Part shown: positions 55,656 to 64,000 of the stretch, piece by piece
How the letters are laid out: every line of letters starts with the position of its first letter
Position numbering within the stretch: position 1 is the first letter of the stretch
DNA from: Gigaspora rosea
Taxonomy: Eukaryota > Glomeromycota > Glomeromycetes > Diversisporales > Gigasporaceae
Assembly: GCA_003550325.1 (NCBI GenBank)
Contig: QKWP01000595.1
Coordinates: 1 to 64,000, forward strand
Direction: 5' to 3'
Length of the DNA stretch: 64,000 nt
Notes under the pieces: model-generated
Database searches by the model: none
What the model was told of the DNA's origin: nothing
What the model saw: the letters and a program-made list of their open reading frames with translations, nothing else
Made by a program: the position numbers and the translations under genes

Positions 55656-58118
55656 CAACATACAGTATCTATTCAAAAAGGGGCCTGCATAAACATGTGA
55701 ATTTCTTGATACACTATTAAAAATCTATTTAAGAGAGTAGCAAAATCATGCTGATAGTAATCTTGAAAACAAAAGATAAATTGTCAAAGAGGGTAATCTG
55801 GTATATTTTTAAAACCAAGGTCAACAAATTCTTTAAATTATTGTATAGCATATTGAGAATAGTATGTAGCAAAAAAGATTTGACTATACCACATCCAAAA
55901 GTTAAGGAATTGTTGCAAGAGGTTTTTAACTGGCAGGAAACAAAGATCACAAGACTCATCTTAGTAATGCTTCACAAGATACCCAATGGTTTGAGAATCT
56001 TGTCTAAAAGCTAATGTTTTTGGTTGTGGTTTTAGTTGTTTCAAAAATGTTCTTCAAAGTTATTTATACAATTTTCTATTTAAGTATGAAATTTGATAGG
56101 TGGAGTATTCCACACAATCAGCACCACTTGTTACTATTAATTGGGAGAACACTAGAATATCGCTACTTGGATAGTAACTAGATTTTGTCTCAAGTAATGA
56201 GTGTGAGAATTAAATGTGCAGAGTTTTTAGAGAAGAGCAGGTACTTTGGCATAAAAGGAATTGAATAAAAGAAAAAATATGTATGAGGTGTAGTAATAAT
56301 TATGTGATCAAGAATAAAGTATATAGTTAATTAAGAGGATAATTATATATTATGTATTGTGATGTATTAATATAAGGCTTAAATGTATCTATAATTTGGG
56401 AGATTAATACAACAGTTAACTTAAGAATTTAATTTAAATCTATCAAACAATAAAATCAGTAATTTAATTAAATGATGTAATAAGTAATACATAGGAATGG
56501 AATCAATATTAATTTAAGAGTTTTTTTTTTTTTTTTTTTTTTTGGTGTTAAAGTGAGATTTTGCCTTTATCATTATTAATAAAATGTATAAGATTCCTTA
56601 TGGGTTTCTCAAATTACAATTATTAATTATACAAAGATTAAGACTCAGACTATAGATAGAACTATTTCTAATTTCTACCTAATTTATCTGCAAATTTAAG
56701 AGTTTAATAAACAATACGACTAGCATAATTTAATACTAACAAGCAGTATTTGAAAATTCAATGATACAAAATAAAGATTATAAGTTGCCTTCAGCTTTGA
56801 ATGCTACTAACTTATAATTAGAGTTTATTAATCAGAGCAAAGTCTGAAAAAACTTTATTAAGACAAACCTTTTGACTTTAAATATATAATCGATACATAT
56901 AAATAGTTTAAACTAGTCTATTGTCAGAACATCTTCATTTCATTATTTCAACTTTAGTATATCATTAATTTTACACATATTTAGCTCTTGTATCATTTGT
57001 ATGGCTCTCTAAATGCCACAAATAAAATGTTAATAATTGAATGCTTCAAGTTCATTTATTTCTTCTATGAACTTTAATCACACACTTTTTTAATACAAGA
57101 AGCGAGCTGGTAATATTTAAATTCTTCATATTCATTCATCCTTAGGAGTAGCAATAATTTTTTGTACATTTTTATTCTATGTATTAAGAATATTATATGA
57201 TAGAAGACATGAGAGATAATTCATTATATAATTATGTAAAGCTGGGTTCATGTTATCCATCTATATGGTATGATAAAAAAAACAAATAAAAAATAGATAT
57301 AATATAGTAGGGTTACAAATAAAAAAGATAATCAGAAAGGAAATATAGTACAGGAGTATAATCAAAGAAGGTTTAAAAGTGATTAATTGGAGGGTTGATC
57401 AGTCAATTAAGGCAAGGTTAAAAAAATTTTAATTTGTAGAGATAATACTATAGGCACACCTTCTTTTCTTCTGTTGATCAATGTAGCTAAGTTTGCATGT
57501 ATTTGAGTTATCATGATTTCTTATAAGCTATTCTTAAATTAAATCAGTCTTCATCAAAATAATCACAAACACTTTCATGAGTTATGGTAAACAATTCTGT
57601 TACAAAACTTTTTTGTCATCTTAGTGATTCATAGGATATTGCTATAGTTGAGCTGGTTTGCAATTAGATACCATATATCCTAAAATTTCTAATTCAAAAA
57701 TCAATATATAGCATGCGAATATTTTATTTTTATATCAACTAGAAATTGCACATGTGGGCAGCTTTGCCACCTGTTGTTATTTGAAAAATGTATTGAATAG
57801 TATATGTATAAGTGGTTATATATATATATGTACATAAAATGTATATATGTAATATTTATTTTAATAGTCATATGAAGTAAATAGAAGTAATAATTGTATC
57901 CCAATTTAGGAGTCATATGGGATAGTTATAGTGAGAATATGAAATGTATATAAAAGAGGATCTTATTATTTTTAATTTTAATATACATATGTACTTTTAT
58001 TAATGTGTTTTTTTTATAAATGGTTTGAAGCCAGAAAAAATTTGTATAACTTGACAAGATTTATTGATTTTAAATAATTTAAAATTTTGTAATTTTTTAG
58101 TTATATATATTGTAAGTT
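55656..58118. other. mostly AT-rich; one unassigned frame
   Basis: A plus frame at 55748-56014 (88 codons; contains SKKDLTIPHPKVKELLQEVF) looks protein-like, but I know no family for it. A run of about 24 T lies at 56518-56541. The remainder shows nothing supported. Confidence 0.35.
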
Positions 58119-61100
58119 ATCTATTCAATGGTATTGGTTCATGGTCTTTTAATTTTAGTTTGTTATATTCATTAATTATAGAAGGATCTGTTATAAATGC
58201 AGCTCTACTAAGTGATTGTATTTTTACATTATCACATTTGGTGCAATAACTTAGAGCTACATAGGCTTGGCCAGGTGCAAACATTTGATTATCTAGATTT
58301 AGTGATACATTGGGAAGGGTAAGCCCTTAAGTTTTGTCACTGTTAAAGCAAATGCATTTTGTATAAGGAATTGGATATGGCTAGCAGGTGCACCATTATA
58401 TTAAAATGGCTAGTAACTTTTGAAAAAGTAATATTTATAATAGAATTTTGAACACAGAAGCTAACATAATAAATTCTAATTGTTGATCAAGATCTATAAC
58501 AATTCCTATAGTGCTATTTGCTATTTGGTGTTGGTATTATACCAGGTTGGATTCTAATTGTTTCTGGTAAGTTTGTTTTATTCTTAAAATCATGTTGTCT
58601 TGAGTTGTCAGTATATAAAATGCTATTGATAATATCAATGCAACTAGAAATTAAAAATTTATTTTCTTATATAGAGATCATAGTGCATATTGTTCTATTT
58701 TAAATTTCTACTTTCTCTGTAACCTACTATATGAGTAGTATTAAAAATAGTATTTAATTGACTATCTGAGTAGTATTAAGAATAGTATTTAATTGACTAT
58801 ATGAGTAGTATTAAGAATAGTATTTAATTGAAATGAATTTGTTGTTTTATTTTTTTTGAGATAGTATATTCCATGTTGTATTGTCAATTTCACCAAGTCT
58901 TATTTTTTCTAGAATATTGTAAAATGTTGGATTATTATTTTGTTTCTGAGATTTATGAAGAAATAAGGGATAAAAAGTTTTCATATAGGAGACTGATAAA
59001 TAGGTGAGCCAGAAACTGGTGGTAATTGAGCTAGATCACCAACTAAAATGGCATTAATTTCTCCAAATGGTTTATTATTTTTAGAAATAATTTATACATC
59101 GCACGTGCGATGTTGTTGCACCTGCTGCAGATCATAAAATCAGGTATAATGTAAAATCAAAACAATTAAAATTACCCATTTTTTCATGTGATAGAGTTAG
59201 GGTGAGGTATAGATTGTGTGTATGAGCAAGAGAGGGTTTTTATAGTAAAATTTTGCAAGGAATTTTTTTTGTTAGAATCCTAAGAGTAGTTTCATATACT
59301 CAATTTTAAGTTATAGACGACTTTTGACAAAATGAATATTTGGTTTGAATTTTTTGGTCATGTAATATTACACCTGATCTTGAAATTTTATTGGGTGAGC
59401 AACATATAAGCCACATCGCATAGGGCAATGAATAAATTTACTCTTATTTTTATTAGTGATTCAAAAAGTTCTAAGATATATGTTAGAAGTTGATCTAATA
59501 TCATAGAAACTTCATTAATAATAAGTGTATTTATATAAAGAAGATAATTATTTAGTTATTTATCATGAAATGCAAGTGTATAAAATCTCTATTCATCACA
59601 AATAAATTCGTAAAGCAGAATGAATTGTTGATCCACTAATGTTTTGAGTAGCAATTCTAGTAGATACCAATAATAAATAATTTCGATTAATTCTTTAAAA
59701 GTCTTTTAATAAAAGATTAATAATATAGGATTTCCTGTACCAGCAGAGTCTGTAATAAAAAAAAGGGTAATGTGATCCATCTCATGGTTCTAAGTAATTA
59801 GTTATTGTTTGTCGACAGTAATATTAGCTTGGTAGTAGATTAATTATTGGGTCTGTAGTTATAATTTGTAGTAATATTTTTATAGAGTCTAGTTGAAGTT
59901 TTATTATATCAAGAATATTAGTTGTTAGAATAGTATGTAAAGATAATATTATTGTTTCAATAAAAACATTAAATTGATCTAAAGTATTAGTTGTCTGTCT
60001 TAATATAAATTCATTGTTTTGTTTATAGATTAGTTGGTATTCATTTGGAAAAAGAGAAAAAAATAATCTCTGTAGTTTTGATAATTGTCTAACATTTCAT
60101 TTTCGGATCTATATAGAAATTTTAGTAAGAGCTGTTGATAAAAATATAATTCACCATGTCCTATTCAAAGATGTTGCATATGAGTGAGTATAGGATTATT
60201 ATATTTAACAATATAATTTCCAAGATTATCTTGATATTTTGTTATTTTGGATATATTTGATTAAGTTAATTTAATTTCATAGTTTTCAAAATAGGTTTTG
60301 TATAATATACTATTAAATATAGGATAGTGTAGTCTTGCAAAATATTTTTCTATTTTGTCAGTCCAATAAGGTTCATCATCAAAAAAAATCAATCATATAT
60401 AATCGCATTAATGCTTTTGAGTGAACTTTTGGAGAATTAGTTGTTAAGTACTGAACCTATATTAATGAATTTATAATATGTTCACCTAGAAGCAAAGACA
60501 ATACTTCCATTAAACTCATTCTTTATACATAAATATATTCTTGATAATGTGTTTGTTCTTGTGTATTGGTTCTAATTTACTTATATATTTTGTTATATAG
60601 TGAGCAAGTTCTTTATTTGTAATATATTGAGCTTTCATATGAGCATTCTATATTATTAATGTAGAAGCATAATACAGAACAACCCACTGGTCTTCTGGTA
60701 TTATATATTTATAAGTATATCTATAATTATTTTGATTATAATATGTATAATTAGAAAATGGACAAGGAAATCTTTTTTGTATGTTGATCCAGGTAGAGAT
60801 GGACCTCCACATTTAGAATTGTATGTATGTATTTGAAAATTGCAAACTTTTTGTTAAAGTTCAGGTTCTAGATTAGGGTTTGAAAGTGTTGATCAAATAG
60901 TATTCAAATTAAGCATTTTTGTAATATTTAATGTTGTCCATTAAACACCATATAAATGTGCAGTACCACAATTTTGAAATTTTATTCTATCAAAAAAGTG
61001 AGAATAATTTCCCCATTCACTAATTTCTGAATCTTTCTATATAAATTTTTTAAAGTTTTGTAGTTTATTAACAAAATGTAGTATTGTATGTAATGGTCTA

Positions 61101-61300
61101 TTAGTTGGTAATGGATCATAATTATTGGTATTAATAAGTATATTATGAAGATGAGTCCATGAACCTTCTGCTATTGACAATGTAGAAAGACCAAGTTCAT
61201 GAATCATTGTATTCAAATGCATATTTTTTTGTTAAAAATAAGTATCTCTAGTACAAATAAAAGTAGATATTTGTGATGTTTTTATTTCATTGTATTGCCA
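58119..61300 (-). pseudogene. Helitron-type Rep/helicase, decayed
   Basis: When intact such proteins drive rolling-circle transposition. Minus-strand pieces occur in family order. A Rep-like part (MIHELGLSTLSIAEGSWTHL, 61140-61222) is followed by GTAHLYGVWWTTLN (about 60950). There the usual H-x-H metal motif reads H-L-Y, so the nuclease site is damaged. Next come EDQWVVLYYASTLIIWNAHM (about 60670) and PIF1-type helicase motifs: DSAGTGNP for Walker A GSAGTGKS (about 59735), LIINEVSM (about 59520), INAILVGDLAQLPPV (about 59050) and GLTLPNVSLNLD with FAPGQAYVALSYC (about 58240-58340). The last normally ends ALSR. Many stops and frame changes are present, and a ~0.3-kb insertion splits the helicase at 59103-59425. 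The 5' side ends at the 985-bp palindrome. Confidence 0.75.
59103..59425. mobile_element. ~0.3-kb insertion in the helicase relic
   Basis: Interrupts the helicase between the LIINEVSM region and INAILVGD. The ends (cgtgcgatgttgttgcacct on the left; aacatataagccacatcgca on the right) are roughly inverted. The body resembles 32690-32990, 35200-35490 and 49930-50235 near the secreted-protein genes (taaaatt-tgcaaggaatttttt; tgaatatt-ggtt). Confidence 0.5.
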
Positions 61301-61326
61301 ACCATTAGCATAGATACTACACTTCC

Positions 61327-62311
61327 CTGACAGTAGTTACCAGAATTTTAATATCACAAAGATCTAACCTAATTTGTTAATGATCATAGCTACATATAAA
61401 ACTGATTTTTTTTATATACGAATCAGTCTTTGTGCAATAAGTAAAGTTGTTTGCCATAACGATTTGCACATAATTTGAAAATTTTAGAAAATTTTATTAA
61501 GTTTTTTTGAAAATACTTTGATATTTTAGATGCCTGTAAACAAAAAATAAAAAGTAATAATTAAAATTATTATATCTTGATGCATTCTTGAACCCTTTAG
61601 AATTTTTTTATGAAAATTTAATCCTATATGCTTTAGAACTTAGAGAACAACTTTCATTAAGTCAATAATTAGTGTTAACAATACAGTTGTTTCAGGAATG
61701 ATATGTTTATTTAAAATTTTAATTATTAAAAAATTCTATTTTTTTGTAACTTAACATTTTTATATAAAGAAACATTGTAAAATTTATAAAAATATGATTT
61801 TAAATACAATATACATATTATATTATATTATATATTATTTATTTTATTGGATTATTCCAATATAAATTTTACAATGTTTCATTATATAAAATTTTAAGAT
61901 ACAAAAAATAGTATTTTTTAAATTAAAATTTTAGTAAATACATCATTTCTGGAATAACTGTATTGTTAATACTAATTATCGATTTAATAAAAGTTGTTTT
62001 CTAAATTCTAAAGCATATAGGATTAAATTTTTATAAAAAAATTCTAAAGGGTTCAAGAATGCATCAAGATATAATAATTTTATTATTATTATTTATTTAT
62101 TGTTTAAGGCATCTAAAATATCAAAATATTTTCAAAAAACTTAATAAAATTTTCTAAAATTTTCAAATTATGTGCAAATCATTATGGCAAACAACTTACT
62201 TATTGCACAAAGATCGATTCGCATATAAAAAAAACAGTTTTATATGTAGCAACGATTATTAACAAATTAGGTTAGATCTTTGTGATATTAAAATTCTAGG
62301 ACTACAGTCAG
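61327..62311. mobile_element. 985-bp fold-back palindrome
   Basis: Arms of about 480 bp mirror each other around 61820. Left ctgacagtag... with aatatcacaaagatctaacc and right ggttagatctttgtgatatt with ...ctacagtcag. The match runs on through gcacataatttgaaaatttt against aaaattttcaaattatgtgc and tgatgcattcttgaaccctt against aagggttcaagaatgcatca. No frame and no clear target duplication. It lies at the upstream side of the Helitron relic. Confidence 0.85.
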
Positions 62312-62317
62312 GAGTAG

Positions 62318-62530
62318 GGGTCTTAATGGGTCGGATTGGGTCGAGTTTGGGCCTGACCTGGGTCAGACCCACTTGGTCAAAACCCGACCCGGGTCTGACC
62401 ACCTCATGTCAAACCCGACCCGGGTCTGACCTGCCTCATGCCAAACCCGACCCGGGCCAGACCCGCCTCATGTCAAACCTGACCCGGGTCTGACCCAACC
62501 CAACCCAACCCGGGTTGAACCCGGTCAACG
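62318..62530 (+). repeat. GC-rich minisatellite (ACCCGACCCGGGTCTGACC)
   Basis: Units of about 37 bp, built from cctcatgtcaaacccgaccc and gggtctgacc, recur four times, framed by gggtcggattgggtcgagtt at the left and aacccaacccaacccgggtt at the right. The core acccgacccgggtc is partly palindromic. In an AT-rich region this is a strong compositional outlier. Confidence 0.9.
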
Positions 62531-63677
62531 AGTCATATAGAGAGGCTTACAAATTTTATCAAGGTTATGCATTTAAATAAGCCATTCGCGTTATAAATAA
62601 TTTTATATATTTTACAACACTTAGTGAATATAAAAACATTTTATAATCTAGGTCTGAAATAAGTTATTCGATTTATGATATACAGGAATGAAGTATATAG
62701 TTACTTAAGTGATGTGCGTCCGCAAAACTTATATATGATTGGACACTATGCTAAACGCAGTAAAACGCGAATTTCTACACTTAAATATCACGATATGCAT
62801 CACATAGTACTATATTTATCTATTGTATGAGAATTGTTTGGCCAAACATCTCTTTAACAGGTTTTTGTCTAGATTAAAGAAAATGTCTTTTATTAGTCTT
62901 TCGAAATTGCACTAATCAAATATGTTATGACGTGACTCTTCATCGCATTACAAGCATCAAGAAAAAGCATCATACTGTATTTTACTGTAGATAGTAATAA
63001 ATGGCGATTGAGGAAAGTAAATCTAGAAACTTCAAAATCGGATTACATATAAATTTAATTGAGATCAAGCTAGATATCTGTATTTTAACGATACAAAAAG
63101 AATATTAGGTTAGTAAATGTGCATCTCATAATGATTCGTTTGGTAATTTACGCTTAGTACTAATAAGTGAATGCTCGAATTTGAAATTTTACTATGACGA
63201 ACAGATTGGATTGTATTTGTGTTTCAATTATATAATTCATGTTATAATTTTTCAGGGTTAAGTTCACCATAGTAAAACTAAAATAGCCTCTTGCAGTTAG
63301 AAAATTACTGTAATTTTACGTAAGTTTGTGTAAGTTTCTGAAATCAAAATTACAAGTAATTTTGATCATATGAATAATTTTTGGGCAAAATTTTTGCAAA
63401 GTTGGTATAAAAATAAATATAAAATTAAAGTTCTAAACGTAATGATAGTTTTCTATTTATTCTAGCAAAACTTTTGTAATGCTAATGCTAGTTGCAGTTT
63501 CGTAAGTTACAATGCAATTTACATGAAATATAACAAAGTATATAGTACATATATGGAATGTATAGTTTTCCCATATAAATTCAAAATAACTCCCAACAAT
63601 GTAATTTCAAATTTTGAGCTTAATCCGAGTCATTATTCAAGTCCCAGACGTTATTTCGTGTTTATTCAGTTTATCTC
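62531..63677. other. no recognised gene
   Basis: AT-rich without a supported frame or repeat. Confidence 0.5.
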
Positions 63678-63719
63678 CATTCCTGGTTTAGGCGACTGCA
63701 TTACGCAGTTACTTATTTA
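63678..63719 (+). repeat. CGTTCCTGGTTT-end repeat
   Basis: cattcctggtttaggcgact then gcattacgcagttacttatt closely matches the reverse complement of 4209-4250 (cgttcctggtttcgcgcaac, tgcattgcacagctacttat). Confidence 0.65.
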
Positions 63720-63767
63720 CTATTTAATTTCACTTATAGAACTTAGTGGTATAAAAACATTAGACCT

Positions 63768-64000
63768 GTGAGTCGATAGCATAGCGGTTATGCTCCCAGG
63801 TCCCCAATTGAAGGTTGCCGGTTCAATACCACTTGGCGGCAAATTGAATTTGATAGTTAGAACCCGATTAGGAATAACCGAAGTCATACAAGATGTAAGG
63901 TCAGTCCAATGTGGCACGAACTTGATGGCGGCATTTCCGTGTAATGTATACGTACCCACAGGAAACAGGACTGAGGTGGCTCGGCCGATCCTGCAGGAAG
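63768..64000 (+). mobile_element. tRNA-derived SINE, truncated by the window end
   Basis: tagcatagcggttatgctc (63777-63795) fits the Pol III A box and ggttcaatacc (63820-63830) the B box, at tRNA-like spacing. The flanks do not pair as an acceptor stem, so it is a tRNA-related head and not a tRNA gene. A GC-richer body follows (ggcacgaacttgatggcggc and on) to the window end. The 3' tail is not visible. The minus frame 63720-63959 lies inside it and is not a gene. Confidence 0.7.

Noticed and set aside
63777-63840. A tRNA gene at the A/B boxes
   Set aside because: Flanking bases do not pair as an acceptor stem; a SINE head explains the boxes better.
63720-63959. 79-codon minus frame containing SGIEPATFNWGPGS
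   Set aside because: Lies within the SINE; such frames are common by-products of SINE sequence.
1-64000. CRISPR array, bacterial operon or riboswitch
   Set aside because: Introns, SINE and transposon types show a eukaryotic nuclear sequence; no such structures seen.

Overview
ORGANISM. The window is AT-rich, gene-poor eukaryotic DNA. It has short introns with GT...AG borders and remnants of gene families that are large in arbuscular mycorrhizal fungi: Sel1 repeats, kelch repeats, OTU-like proteases and small cysteine-rich secreted proteins. This suits a Glomeromycotina nuclear genome of Rhizophagus type. That assignment is inference from family content and composition, not from a marker gene. 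The assembly has a 91-base N run (12810-12900) and two single-N joins (26667 and 34609).

LAYOUT. 1-12.6 kb: no intact gene, but a possible partial gene at the left edge, a 16-bp CACGTG array, a degenerate ~100-bp tandem repeat and several terminal-inverted-repeat (TIR) elements. One 1.2-kb hAT-type element carries a leucine-rich-repeat gene fragment. 12.6-19 kb: a TIR element with a sequence gap, a non-autonomous LTR retrotransposon fossil (13736-17882) and a small hAT element. 19.4-24.3 kb: a ten-exon gene for a secreted/membrane protein of unknown function (19437-22857, apparently decaying), then a kelch-repeat pseudogene on the minus strand. 25.4-27.7 kb: a Tc1/mariner-type element, a tRNA-like hairpin cluster and a small MITE.

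28.7-52.2 kb: the core of the window. A block holding the tail of an OTU-like pseudogene and an intact 92-residue, 10-cysteine secreted protein gene occurs twice (about 28977-34608 and 42562-51851). A third, partial copy (34610-35885) begins exactly at the single-N join. The two complete secreted-protein genes are identical, and identity continues through a long T-rich tract without length change. Only the second block carries a 3.4-kb pogo-type element and a 206-bp hAT MITE; the first block has the empty sites. Between the blocks lie a Sel1 pseudogene, a 962-bp fold-back element, several MITEs and a paralogous fragment of the 19.4-kb gene joined to the second block.

52.2-64 kb: T-rich tract, hAT MITE, gag-like retroelement fossil, nested TIR elements, a decayed Helitron-type Rep/helicase on the minus strand (58119-61300), a 985-bp fold-back palindrome, a GC-rich minisatellite and a tRNA-derived SINE cut by the window end.

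HOW IT FITS TOGETHER. The only clearly intact protein genes are the two identical secreted-protein genes, which are effector-like candidates by architecture alone. Nearly everything else is transposons, fossils and pieces of expanded families. Many TIR elements have well-defined ends and 8-bp target-site duplications, so insertions can be ordered relative to the duplication. All coordinates of repeats were read by eye, without alignment software.
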